From NCBI GenBank assembly GCA_027488335.1, contig JAIYBU010000028.1, positions 1 through 38,162 on the forward strand: 38,162 nucleotides of DNA. Direction: 5' to 3'. The translations under genes and the position numbers were made by a program. This DNA is from Cytophagaceae bacterium (GTDB lineage: Bacteria > Bacteroidota > Bacteroidia > Cytophagales > Spirosomataceae). Of the stretch, positions 25,301 to 34,030 are shown piece after piece (position 1 is the stretch's first letter; the number at the start of each line of letters is the position of its first letter). The notes under the pieces are model-generated. The model ran no database searches. It worked only from the letters and a program-made list of their open reading frames with translations, and was not told where the DNA came from.

Positions 25301-26623
25301 ATGTCTATGTTAACACAATGGTTTAATGTACCAAAAATTAGTTTTCTCTCATTCCAAATATATTCTTTTTTTAAAAGAGGATATATTTTACTGTTTGCAA
25401 ACATATTTTATGTATTAGCGAATTTAGGAGTAATAAAAATATTTCTTTTATATGACAAATCATCATGGGTAGGAGATTACGCTTTAGTAACATCTATCAT
25501 TACTCCATTTATTTTACTTACAAACTTTCAAATTAAAAATCTGACCATAGCCCATGAAAGGAGTATATATCATATATCAGATTACTTTTCAGCAAGAATA
25601 TTAGCATCTATCACACTGGTTGTAATTATCTTTTTTATTTATACTATAAGTATATTAGCAACGTTTCAAACCACTTCATTATTACTAACAGTATGCTTCT
25701 ATAAAATTATTGAATCTTTCAGTGATTTTACTATAGCTGGACTCCAAAGTAAGAAAAAGACTGTAGTTGTAAGTATTTCAATATTAGTAAGGTCATTAAT
25801 TCTTCTTTCGACAGCTCTTTTATGTATTTATTTTAAAAATTGTATAATAGGATTTTTCATTGGTGGTTTAGTCCTCTTTCTTTGGAATTTGATTTATGAA
25901 TGGAGATGGTTTATTAAAATTAACAAATATGTTTATGTGAAATCTTTAATTCTATTTAAACGCTTAAATGGAAGGAGTTTAATACTTAAGCATGTAATTA
26001 AAACATTCAAAATAATAAAGACGGTTATTCCTTTAGGGATTATTTCAATGTTAACATCGTACTCTGTTAATATAACAAGGTACATGATAGGTATAATGTT
26101 AGACACTGAAAAAGTAGGGATTTATACATCTGTATCCTATTTGTGGTATGCTTCTTGTTTTTTATGTATAACTATTGGTGAAATTTACCTATCAAATGCT
26201 TCAGAGAAGTTAAAGAGTGGAGAGCATCTTTTTTTTATTTCATCTTTCAAAAACTATGCTTATTTTTCAATTTTTGTAGGCATTTTAGGACTAATCATTA
26301 CAGTTTTTGCAGGACCTGCGATATTACAATTAATATTTGATGAAACCTATAGCAAATATATTGGTTTGTTATTTCTATTTATTGTTTTTGTGCCTATATC
26401 GTATGTAAATTATTTTTTAAGTATTAATTTAACCTTGTTTGGTTGTTACTATAATCAACTCATAAGTAATATAATTGTAAATATTATGTTGATACCTTGC
26501 TGCTACTATTTAATTACTTTGTTTGATATTAACGGCTCTATTATTTCTTTAATTACATTATCTTTGTTACAGGTTTTCTATTTTACTTACCTCTATTTTA
26601 AAAACATATTAATTTATAGATAA
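25301..26623 (+). CDS. Wzx-type polysaccharide flippase (MATE/MOP fold)
   Basis: This 440-residue, very AT-rich gene encodes a protein with about 12-14 hydrophobic helices throughout and no soluble domain. It resembles oligosaccharide flippases: an early pair of helices with YALVTSIITPFILLTNFQIK, a central SYSVNITRYMIGIMLDTEKV (the region where Wzx proteins often have x-x-R/D-x-x-x-x-x-x-x-L), GIYTSVSYLWYA, and paired helices at the end. Wzx moves the lipid-linked repeat unit from the cytosolic to the periplasmic face. It starts 45 bases after the strong terminator but shows no clear promoter. The methyltransferase gene follows after 2 bases. Assignment rests on topology and context; motif-level evidence is limited because this family diverges fast. 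Confidence 0.75.
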   Translation: MSMLTQWFNVPKISFLSFQIYSFFKRGYILLFANIFYVLANLGVIKIFLLYDKSSWVGDYALVTSIITPFILLTNFQIKNLTIAHERSIYHISDYFSARILASITLVVIIFFIYTISILATFQTTSLLLTVCFYKIIESFSDFTIAGLQSKKKTVVVSISILVRSLILLSTALLCIYFKNCIIGFFIGGLVLFLWNLIYEWRWFIKINKYVYVKSLILFKRLNGRSLILKHVIKTFKIIKTVIPLGIISMLTSYSVNITRYMIGIMLDTEKVGIYTSVSYLWYASCFLCITIGEIYLSNASEKLKSGEHLFFISSFKNYAYFSIFVGILGLIITVFAGPAILQLIFDETYSKYIGLLFLFIVFVPISYVNYFLSINLTLFGCYYNQLISNIIVNIMLIPCCYYLITLFDINGSIISLITLSLLQVFYFTYLYFKNILIYR

Positions 26624-26625
26624 AA

Positions 26626-27387
26626 ATGGCAAATAGATTCTTTTTAAAAGAAATACTCTTAAATCAGCTTATTACAGTTCCATTTATTCAGAATTGGTCA
26701 AATAAAAATGGAAGTACAGGTAGAAATGAAAATCCAGAAGAGGTACGAAAAGTGTATGATAAGTATAAAAAAGCATCTGGGTGTTTAAAGGATAAAACAA
26801 TTTTAGAATTAGGGCCAGGGCATACGTTTGGAAATTTAATCTTAGCATTGAAAGATGGTGCATCAAAAGTATGTGCTGCTGATATAATGGAATATGTAAA
26901 CTGCATTGACCCCAATATTGAGTATAAAGAATATGATGGTAAACAGTTGCCATATGAGAATGAAAGTTTTGATTTTGTGTGGTCATGGACTGTATATGAA
27001 CATTTACGCTTCCCAGAAATTACAATTCCAGAAACCTTTCGAATACTAAAAAAAGGAGGAGTCTCAATAAGTTTTATAGATTTAGTAGACCATTTTGTGT
27101 ATGGCCCTTTCCCTGAGAAAGAAGAGGATATTTTTGATTGTTTAAGCTACTCTGATAGCGAATGGAAAATGATGACTTCAAATCGTAGCACTTACGTTAA
27201 CAGATTAAGAGTGAGTGATTGGAAAAAATTATTTGCAAAATCGGGTTTTGAAATTATTGAGTGTACACAACAAAAAAGCGAAATAGTCAAAGATTTGGTA
27301 GCCAATGGTAAACTCAGTTATTTAAGTAAGTATTCTGTTGAAGATGCCATTACGAGAAATATATTCGTAGTTGCTCAAAAAAAATAA
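26626..27387 (+). CDS. class I SAM-dependent methyltransferase
   Basis: The 253-residue cytosolic enzyme has the SAM-binding loop TILELGPGHTFGNLILAL (about residues 58-75), the acidic strand-2 end VCAADIMEYV, the motif SFDFVWSWTVYEHL (about 118-131) and RILKKGGVSISFID. These place it in the Methyltransf_11-like group. Its start is 2 bases after the flippase stop, so they are likely translated together, and rfbF follows 24 bases later. It probably methylates a sugar or lipid-linked intermediate of the polysaccharide; the acceptor atom and substrate are unknown. Confidence 0.8.
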   Translation: MANRFFLKEILLNQLITVPFIQNWSNKNGSTGRNENPEEVRKVYDKYKKASGCLKDKTILELGPGHTFGNLILALKDGASKVCAADIMEYVNCIDPNIEYKEYDGKQLPYENESFDFVWSWTVYEHLRFPEITIPETFRILKKGGVSISFIDLVDHFVYGPFPEKEEDIFDCLSYSDSEWKMMTSNRSTYVNRLRVSDWKKLFAKSGFEIIECTQQKSEIVKDLVANGKLSYLSKYSVEDAITRNIFVVAQKK

Positions 27388-27411
27388 GTTAATAATATTA
27401 GATTTCAATAC

Positions 27412-28182
27412 ATGAAAGTAGTCATATTAGCAGGAGGATTAGGTACTCGTTTATCCGAAGAAACAATATTGAAACCTAAACCTATGGTAGAGATTGGAGG
27501 CAAGCCCATTCTTTGGCATATCATGAAAATTTATTCTTCTCATGGATTCAACGACTTTGTTATTTGTTTGGGGTATAAAGGGTATGTAATCAAAGAATAT
27601 TTTGCTAATTATTTTTTACATCAATCTAATGTGACATTTGATGTGAAAAATAATACTATGCAAATTCATGATTCTCAGGCAGAACCTTGGAAGGTTACGT
27701 TAGTAGATACGGGTATCAATACAATGACGGGCGGACGAATAAAAAGAATTAAAAATTATATTGATAATCAACCATTTCTATTAACGTATGGCGATGGTGT
27801 AGGGAACATTGATATTAAAAAATTAGTGGACTTTCATCATGAAAATGAAAAATTATTAACTGTTACTGCCGTACAACCTTCGGGGAGATTTGGAGCTTTA
27901 CAGATAGAAAAAAATCTACAAGTTAGTTCATTTCTTGAAAAACCTCAAGGTGATGGTGCATGGATTAATGGTGGTTTTTTTGTTTGTCAACCAGAGGTAA
28001 TTGACTATCTTGGAGACGATTCTACAGTTTTTGAAAAAGAACCGCTCGAAAATTTGGCAAAAGATACTCAAATGATGGCTTTTAAACATCAAGGTTTTTG
28101 GAAGCCAATGGATACGCTCAGAGATAAGCATGAACTCGAAACTATGTGGGATAGTAACACTGCCCCTTGGAAAAATTGGTAA
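27412..28182 (+). CDS. rfbF: glucose-1-phosphate cytidylyltransferase
   Basis: This 256-residue enzyme makes CDP-glucose from glucose-1-phosphate and CTP. The sequence is nearly diagnostic: MKVVILAGGLGTRLSEET with the nucleotide loop GGLGTRL (8-14), KPKPMVEIGGKPILWHIMKIY, LTYGDGVGNID (metal and nucleotide site), INGGFFVCQPEV, and FWKPMDTLRDK near the end. The length matches RfbF/DdhA. It is 24 bases upstream of rfbG, its usual pathway partner, and together they produce CDP-4-keto-6-deoxyglucose for a CDP-linked deoxyhexose. The first residue of the usual RPKPM motif is Lys here, a conservative change. Confidence 0.95.
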   Translation: MKVVILAGGLGTRLSEETILKPKPMVEIGGKPILWHIMKIYSSHGFNDFVICLGYKGYVIKEYFANYFLHQSNVTFDVKNNTMQIHDSQAEPWKVTLVDTGINTMTGGRIKRIKNYIDNQPFLLTYGDGVGNIDIKKLVDFHHENEKLLTVTAVQPSGRFGALQIEKNLQVSSFLEKPQGDGAWINGGFFVCQPEVIDYLGDDSTVFEKEPLENLAKDTQMMAFKHQGFWKPMDTLRDKHELETMWDSNTAPWKNW

Positions 28183-28205
28183 TCAATCAAAAGAATTTAG
28201 CTTTT

Positions 28206-29285
28206 ATGAATCATACAGATTTAGTAGCTTGTTATAAAAACAAAAAAGTTTTTTTGACTGGACATACTGGCTTTAAAGGTACATGGTTATTATCATGGTT
28301 AAAAATATTAGGGGCAAATGTAAGGGGCTTTTCACTCGAACCCACTGAAAAAAGTTTATATAATTCCATTGATGGAAATACGCTTTGTGAATCAATTATT
28401 GGAGACGTTCGTGACGGGGTAGTTCTCAAAAATAGTATTACAGATTTTCAACCTGATTTCATTTTCCATTTGGCTGCCCAACCTTTGGTAAGACTGTCAT
28501 ACGAAAATCCGAGTGAAACTTTTGCCATCAATGCTATTGGTACAGCTAATTTATTAGATGGTGTTAGACTTTTAAATAAGCCATGCAATGTTGTGATTGT
28601 TACTACTGATAAAGTATATGAAAATAAAGAATGGCAATACCCTTATCGAGAGAATGACCGATTAGGTGGCTATGACCCTTATAGTGCCAGTAAAGCTTGT
28701 GCAGAATTGGTGGTTAGTTCCTACCGAAACTCCTTTTTTAATGTAAATACTTTTGAGCAGCATCAAAAAGCAATTGCTACTGCAAGAGCGGGAAATGTTA
28801 TTGGTGGAGGTGACTGGGCAAAAGATAGAATTATTCCCGATACTGTTAATGCTCTGTGCCAAAATCGAGCAATTGAAGTCCGTAATCCAAATGCCGTTAG
28901 ACCTTGGCAACACGTGTTGGAATCATTAAATGGGTATCTTCACCTTGGTAAAAAGTTAGTGGAAAATCCCACGAAATATTCAGACAGTTGGAATTTTGGA
29001 CCCAATGCTGACGATAATCTTACCGTCGAAACCTTGGTGAAAATGGCAATTGATACATGGGGAAGTGGCGATTATTTTAAACCCACTCAAATTAACCAAC
29101 CGCACGAAGCAGGTTTATTGAAGTTGGATATTAGTAAAACACTTAATGCTCTTGATTGGTCTCCTCGCTACAATTCATTTAAAGCTATACAAAAAACTAT
29201 TGAATGGTATAGGAAATATAATTTAGCAATAAGTAGTGCCAAGTCTTTGGTCAATAATGATATTTTAGAATTTATCAATGAATAA
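28206..29285 (+). CDS. rfbG: CDP-glucose 4,6-dehydratase
   Basis: Start at ATG 28206 (MNHTDLVACYKNKKV, 359 residues). The frame is open from a TTG at 28167, inside rfbF, but the ATG just after the rfbF stop gives the normal RfbG length. The NAD loop is FLTGHTGFKGTWLLSWL with TGHTGFKG specific for this family. HLAAQPLVRLSY, VIVTTDKVYEN and the catalytic YDPYSASK (YxxxK) follow, then the conserved AGNVIGGGDWA and NAVRPWQHVLESLNGYL. It removes water from CDP-glucose to form CDP-4-keto-6-deoxyglucose. The last 8 bases overlap the next gene (ATGAATAA), indicating coupled translation. No rfbH (the 3-dehydrase for 3,6-dideoxy sugars) is present in the window. Confidence 0.94.
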   Translation: MNHTDLVACYKNKKVFLTGHTGFKGTWLLSWLKILGANVRGFSLEPTEKSLYNSIDGNTLCESIIGDVRDGVVLKNSITDFQPDFIFHLAAQPLVRLSYENPSETFAINAIGTANLLDGVRLLNKPCNVVIVTTDKVYENKEWQYPYRENDRLGGYDPYSASKACAELVVSSYRNSFFNVNTFEQHQKAIATARAGNVIGGGDWAKDRIIPDTVNALCQNRAIEVRNPNAVRPWQHVLESLNGYLHLGKKLVENPTKYSDSWNFGPNADDNLTVETLVKMAIDTWGSGDYFKPTQINQPHEAGLLKLDISKTLNALDWSPRYNSFKAIQKTIEWYRKYNLAISSAKSLVNNDILEFINE

Positions 29286-30168
29286 TAAAGTCGCCATCAT
29301 TGGCAGTAATTCATTTGCTGCACAGTATATTATTGATATTCTCAAAAACGATTTTCTCATAGTGGGTTTTAGTCGCCATAAAAAAACGCTTGATAAATGT
29401 AATCATGTTATTTTTGATTACCCGAATGTACCCTTAAATTATCAAAATTTATTGGCGTTCGACCACATTATTTACACCGCAGGTGCAGGTATCCAAAGTA
29501 ATAAATCGGATAGTATCTCCGATATTTATGAATTGAATAGTTTTTTGCCAATAAAAATATTTAATTTTTTAAGTCAAAATAATTTTCAGGGTACTTTTAT
29601 TAGTTTTGGTTCGTATTCGGAAATTGGACAAGAATTCAACCAAATTGCTTACGATGAATCAGCCATTACAGCTACTCAACAAAAAATTCATAATGACTAT
29701 GGTAATTCTAAAAGACTCTTGACTCGTTTCTTTAGTAACATTGATAGCCAAATAAAATACTATCACTTAATACTACCCACTATTTACGGATTTGGAGAAA
29801 ACCCTCTACGTTTAATACCTTATGTGATAACGTGTTTAAAAAACGGAGAAAAGGTTCAATTAACCAACGGGCATCAAATTAGACAATATCTACACTGTGA
29901 AGATTTGGCGAAACTTATTCATACTGTCATTAGGGAGCAAATATCCTCGGGTATTTATAATGTAACATGCAAAGAACAAATAAGTGTAAGAGAAGTAGTA
30001 GGTAAAATTATCGATACCCTACAAATTCAGGCAGATTTATCGTATGGAATCGCCAAAAGAGCAGATGAATCATTACCCAATTTGATAATGAACACAGATA
30101 AACTCAAAAATCTAAATATCTGGTCTCCCTCAATATCAATAGAAGATAGTATTCAAGATTATGACTAA
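29278..30168 (+). CDS. SDR-family reductase, probably acting on CDP-4-keto-6-deoxyglucose
   Basis: This 296-residue extended SDR starts inside the rfbG stop region (8-base overlap). The catalytic pair is visible in DYGNSKRLLTRF (YxxxK), with a serine in ISFGSYSE. HIIYTAGAG and LPTIYGFGENPLRLIP support the fold, and RQYLHCEDLAKLI is the usual co-factor/sugar-site region. The N-terminal nucleotide loop is unusual: IGSNSFAAQYI in place of GxxGxxG. Tight coupling to rfbF-rfbG suggests it reduces the 4-keto group to give a CDP-6-deoxyhexose such as CDP-fucose or CDP-6-deoxygulose. Abequose or paratose synthases also belong to this group but would need RfbH, which is missing. The product is therefore inferred only. 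Confidence 0.72.
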   Translation: MNNKVAIIGSNSFAAQYIIDILKNDFLIVGFSRHKKTLDKCNHVIFDYPNVPLNYQNLLAFDHIIYTAGAGIQSNKSDSISDIYELNSFLPIKIFNFLSQNNFQGTFISFGSYSEIGQEFNQIAYDESAITATQQKIHNDYGNSKRLLTRFFSNIDSQIKYYHLILPTIYGFGENPLRLIPYVITCLKNGEKVQLTNGHQIRQYLHCEDLAKLIHTVIREQISSGIYNVTCKEQISVREVVGKIIDTLQIQADLSYGIAKRADESLPNLIMNTDKLKNLNIWSPSISIEDSIQDYD

Positions 30169-30197
30169 AAAAGATAGTAAACCAAAAATTTACAAAA

Positions 30198-31226
30198 ATG
30201 TCAGATAACTCACTCACGATAACCATACCCACATACAATAGGAATGCTATCTTAAAAGCGAATCTACAAGTATTATTACCCCAAACAATAAACTTGTGTA
30301 ACATAATTGTGATTGATAACCATTCTGACGTTTCGGTTGAAGAGACTTTAAGAGAAGAACTCAACGAATATCCTAACCTTAAAGTTGTTAGGAATAAAGC
30401 AAACGTGGGACTTTCGGGGAACTTAATAAAATGCTTTGAAATATGTAAAACTGAATGGGTTTGGTTAATTGGTGACGATGATAAAACGCTACCAGATGCT
30501 GTAAATACAGTTTGCGAATACACAGCCAAATACCCAGATGCACATTATATTAATTTTACTTCTGATTTAGTCAATAGGAATCCTAAATTAGTAAGACAAA
30601 CAGATACCGAAGCAGTTGGAGCCGATGAATTTATTGAAAAAATAGATGATTTTTCTAATGTTGTTTTCCTTTCAGTAGGTATATATAAAACTTCTCAGGT
30701 AAGAAATTATATTAGATTTGCCTACCTTTTTTCTTATACTTTAGCTCCACATACTGCACTTTTACTTGCTTCTTTGAATGAAAAATCTAAAATAATTTTT
30801 TCTTCAAAAGAAATAATAAGCAGATATATTGTAGGTAGTGACGATGGTGAAAATACTTGGTCACAACTGTTCATCAGATTATCAATACCTACTTTGTACG
30901 AAATACCAGTTAAACTAAATAAAATAAATCAAGATAAGTTTAATTTTCTTATTAGAAATGGAATTGGGCGACCAATAAGGATTTTGTCCGAAATAATCAT
31001 GTATCTAAATAAAAAAGAAAAGCAAGAATTATTTTTTCTCTACAATCAGATATGTCATAGAATGATACCTTTTGGAGTTTCTGCTTTTTGGAGAGTGGAG
31101 TTTTATTTAGGAAAGATAATCCTTTATATACCTCCATTAGCTAATTTTTTTGCAAGATTAAACGAAAATATTAGAAAAAAGAAAGGCAAAGTAATAACAA
31201 ATGCCGATATGTTTAACAGGATTTAG
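30198..31226 (+). CDS. family 2 glycosyltransferase
   Basis: The 342-residue product has a GT-A fold N-terminus. TITIPTYNRNAILKANLQVLL, the UDP-binding NIIVIDNHSD, NVGLSGNLIKCF, and the metal-binding DDD in WVWLIGDDDKTLPDAV (about residues 90-105) are clear. The C-terminal 150 residues are less conserved and include hydrophobic patches but no definite membrane span. It should transfer one sugar to the lipid-linked repeat unit on the cytosolic face of the membrane. The donor could be the CDP-sugar made by the three genes just upstream (30-base gap), although this is inference from adjacency only. A 678-base gap follows. Confidence 0.85.
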   Translation: MSDNSLTITIPTYNRNAILKANLQVLLPQTINLCNIIVIDNHSDVSVEETLREELNEYPNLKVVRNKANVGLSGNLIKCFEICKTEWVWLIGDDDKTLPDAVNTVCEYTAKYPDAHYINFTSDLVNRNPKLVRQTDTEAVGADEFIEKIDDFSNVVFLSVGIYKTSQVRNYIRFAYLFSYTLAPHTALLLASLNEKSKIIFSSKEIISRYIVGSDDGENTWSQLFIRLSIPTLYEIPVKLNKINQDKFNFLIRNGIGRPIRILSEIIMYLNKKEKQELFFLYNQICHRMIPFGVSAFWRVEFYLGKIILYIPPLANFFARLNENIRKKKGKVITNADMFNRI

Positions 31227-31313
31227 ATAAATTATAATTGATAGATAAGTAATAGGATATATTTAATTTTATATTTTTTTGCCAACGAGGCTAAATATGT
31301 TTACAACTGTTTT

Positions 31314-31868
31314 TTAGAGTTGTGTAAGATGAATAATCTTTGGGTCTAATTCACTCATATTTTGTTTTATGCCCAATGATTTCTATTTTGTTCAGATTTT
31401 TGATTATATTTTGGTAAATAAGTTCTTTTCTTGCCATATTTTAATGTGTTTCTTAAATAATTCTTAATAAAAAAATCGTTTGAGAGTTTTATCAGAAAAA
31501 TCTTTAACTAAATTTATTTTTAATTGCGTTTGAACACTCTTAAGTTAATGATGATTTTCTTGAACTTGTTGTTTAATTTTTTTATGTGAGCATCTGTCAA
31601 AATTAGTTTACAACTTTGCCATTTTTCGTTATAAAAATCCATTAAACATTGCTTTGCCCAACGATTAAACCGCACGAGCTGCCCCGCAATTATAGCTGGT
31701 AATGCAAATAATATTAAAATACATCTTAAAAGGGTAATACCTTATCCCTTGTTACTCAGTAATAGGTAATGACTACAATTTCTAAACTGGAATTGATGAT
31801 GATGATTCTGATATTCTTTTAAGGTAGAGATTTTGACTGAATCTAATTGGAACAAATCCCTTTTTCAT
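31314..31868 (-). pseudogene. unassigned coding relic in the gap after the first GT2 gene
   Basis: The 678-base gap (31227-31904) has no intact gene, but the minus strand holds several protein-like fragments in different frames. From right to left they are MKKGFVPIRFSQNLYLKRIS (ATG ending at 31868); a frame from about 31741 to 31520, including AGQLVRFNRWAKQCLMDFYN and LTDAHIKKLNNKFKK; LVKDFSDKTLKRFF; and MARKELIYQNIIKNLNKIE (31437-31351), then DPKIIHLTQL ending near 31314. They are separated by stops and frame changes. The order and direction suggest a single decayed gene of roughly 180 codons. The family is not recognised; a transposase is conceivable but unproven. Confidence 0.3.
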
Positions 31869-31904
31869 TAAGCAAAGCCAATTTTAAATACTATAAAAAC
31901 AATT

Positions 31905-33122
31905 ATGTCTCAGCACTTATTTGCCTACATATTTGCAATTTTTTCGATACTTGGTGCAATATTATTTTTCAAAATTTGGCACAAAGGAGCATATATGAAT
32001 GTAGTGATGTATTCACTACTAATTAGGATAGTATTAATACCCTTTTTTGATATTTATAGAGATAAAATATTTCCAGCAGAAATTCCAGAATTATTGCAAT
32101 GGTATGAAGAGTGGATTAAATACTCGGATTTAAATGGATACTTCAATATACTTTTAAAACCTTTTGATGTAGAAGGTCCAAGAGGTATGTATCTGTATTA
32201 TAGTATGTACGCAGGTTGGTTATTAAGATTAACAGATACAAATGATTTTATTCCTTTAAGAATAGTTACAGCAGTAATATCACTTACTGTGGTTGTATTT
32301 AGTTATAAATTTTGTAAGCTAATATATAAAAAGAAGCCTACAAATATGCAAATGTTTGTAATAACGAATTGGCCATTTTGGCTCTTATACTCTGTTAATT
32401 TGGGTAGAACAATGCCATCTGTACTAATACCACTATTTGGAATGTTGTATCTGTACAAATTAATTCAAAGGTTTAGTGTTTTTACGTTAATTATTGTGAC
32501 TGTGAGTTTTTGGTTAACCCTCATTTTTCGCACTTTTTTTTTTTTTTTTTTCGTTACAACATTGCTGAGTTATTTACTATATATTGTTTTTCTTGAAAAA
32601 AAATGGCATGAAAATAAAATAAAGAAAATAGCAGGAATAAGTCTAATAATAGTTTTGTCTATTATTTGTAGTAAATATTTTAGCATTTTAGACGCATTTT
32701 CACTCATTACCGATGATTTATCTAATGGAGACCAAGTTAATGGTGATGCTACTGGGAGCAGTTATTTATTAAATTTTTTCCCAACCCAGTTATCAGATTT
32801 ATTGTATTACGTGCCTATACAAGGCCTCTATTTTTTATTTTCACCCATGATTTGGGATGTACTTAAGTTAGAACAATTAATAAGTAGTATATTTGCGTTG
32901 AGTTTGTTTTTCTTCATTATAAGAGTTTTAATTATCAAAAATAGTGAATTTAAAAGAAGTAAGATTGCAAAAGTCTTTCTTTTAAATATGATACTGATAT
33001 GCATGGTATTAGGGGCAGGCGTAAAAAATGCAGGTGCTGCTCAAAGATGGAGATTACCAGTAACAGTTATTTTACTATGTATTGTTTTAATTGATAATGT
33101 GAAAAATGATGAAAGAACTTAA
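31905..33122 (+). CDS. polytopic membrane protein, candidate Wzy polysaccharide polymerase
   Basis: This 405-residue, very AT-rich gene encodes about 10-11 transmembrane helices. A large extracytoplasmic loop (residues about 62-110: YRDKIFPAEIPELLQWYEEW and onwards) and a second one (about 262-300) follow the Wzy pattern. The segment NAGAAQRWRLPVTVILL near the C-terminus resembles the arginine-containing final region of polymerase-like proteins. Residues about 210-216 are six phenylalanines encoded by a T18 run (32534-32551). Its place between glycosyltransferases, in a locus with a flippase and otherwise without a polymerase, supports Wzy, which joins repeat units in the periplasm. A lipid-dependent glycosyltransferase of the GT-C type is the alternative. 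The last bases overlap the start of the broken FkbM gene by 17 bases. Confidence 0.6.
   Translation: MSQHLFAYIFAIFSILGAILFFKIWHKGAYMNVVMYSLLIRIVLIPFFDIYRDKIFPAEIPELLQWYEEWIKYSDLNGYFNILLKPFDVEGPRGMYLYYSMYAGWLLRLTDTNDFIPLRIVTAVISLTVVVFSYKFCKLIYKKKPTNMQMFVITNWPFWLLYSVNLGRTMPSVLIPLFGMLYLYKLIQRFSVFTLIIVTVSFWLTLIFRTFFFFFFVTTLLSYLLYIVFLEKKWHENKIKKIAGISLIIVLSIICSKYFSILDAFSLITDDLSNGDQVNGDATGSSYLLNFFPTQLSDLLYYVPIQGLYFLFSPMIWDVLKLEQLISSIFALSLFFFIIRVLIIKNSEFKRSKIAKVFLLNMILICMVLGAGVKNAGAAQRWRLPVTVILLCIVLIDNVKNDERT
32534..32551 (+). repeat. T18 homopolymer within the candidate polymerase gene
   Basis: Eighteen uninterrupted T's encode six Phe codons in frame. A loss or gain of one T would shift the frame at about residue 212 of 405 and truncate the protein. 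Such tracts are typical contingency sites for phase variation in surface-glycan genes. In a long homopolymer the exact length may also be a sequencing artefact. Confidence 0.85.
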
Positions 33123-33877
33123 CGAAAACTTAGTTTTTGATATTGGTATATACAATGGGCAAGGCACTTGCTTTTATTTGAGTCAAGGATTTAATGTAGT
33201 AGCTGTTGAAGGTAATCCAATGCTTTGAAAGAAAGATGAGGTTAAGCTTAAAAAAATATCAAAACGGAGTAGTTAATTATCATCAATAAGGCAATAGGAA
33301 AAACGATAAATTTACTTTTTATATAAGTTAACACTCTTCATGGAGTTCAATGATTAATGAGAAGTCCAAAAGGAGTAACAAGTTTGTGTCTAAAGTAGTA
33401 GTTTCGACAATTACATTGCATAGTTTGATTAAAAAATATGGAGCTCCTTAATATTGGAAAATGGATATTGAAGGATATAATAATGTGGCTATAAGTTCAT
33501 TGTTAGGTACTGGTCTCTTGCCAAAAATTTCCATAGAGTTCGATAATGAACAAATTGACTCAACTAAGTAATGCAGAAATATTAGCTAAATTGAGATACA
33601 ATAAATTTAAATTAGTAAATCAACTATCTCTTGAAGTTGAATCAAAAGAAATACAAAAAAGTAGGATAGTAAATTTAGCTACCTATACAAAAACTTTAAA
33701 AGACCTCTTGTTTGCATTGGTGCTTTAGCATAGATATGTTTAGAAATAGGTCAGGCAAGTTTGGTAAAAAACTAGTAGAATATGGATTTATCTTGAACTC
33801 ATAAATCAATTACTTTTAAAATAAAGTTAGAGGGGTAAAACAATTATTCATGGTTTGATTGTCACGCAACTTATTGA
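33106..33877 (+). pseudogene. FkbM-family methyltransferase pseudogene
   Basis: The frame starts MMKELNENLVFDIGIYNGQG, with TCFYLSQGFNVVAVEGNPML matching the SAM-binding half of FkbM-type methyltransferases, and stops at TGA 33226. A frameshift follows, then in another frame KKYQNGVVNYHQ, HSSWSSMINEKS, VVVSTITLHSLIKKYGAP and YWKMDIEGYNNVAISSLLGT, broken by at least three TAA codons. A further frame (33546-33728) encodes NAEILAKLRYNKFKLVNQLS, and WFDCHATY marks the usual C-terminus near 33877. All pieces are in the right order over about 257 codons. The enzyme would have O-methylated a sugar. It overlaps the upstream polymerase gene by 17 bases, so it was probably part of the operon. The short 33546-33728 open frame is a fragment of this gene, not a gene of its own. 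Confidence 0.82.
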
Positions 33878-34030
33878 GTTTGAAAGTAGAACAATAAATT
33901 GACAATAATAACAACAATAGTCGTAATATATGTGTTGGGAAGGATGATTTACGCCTTTTTACCAACTTCGATAAAAAAATAGTTAGAGTAAAAATTATAG
34001 GTCTTAACGAAAGTATAAATCATAAAATTG

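Noticed and set aside
28167..28205. Upstream TTG start for rfbG inside rfbF
   Set aside because: The ATG at 28206 follows the rfbF stop and gives the usual RfbG N-terminus and length.
30104..30529. 141-codon minus-strand open frame across the SDR/GT2 junction
   Set aside because: It lies opposite two well-recognised genes, shows no family motif, and its composition is that of an antisense shadow.
33546..33728. 60-codon open frame as an independent small gene
   Set aside because: Its residues continue the FkbM-like protein that is broken upstream, so it is part of the pseudogene 33106-33877.
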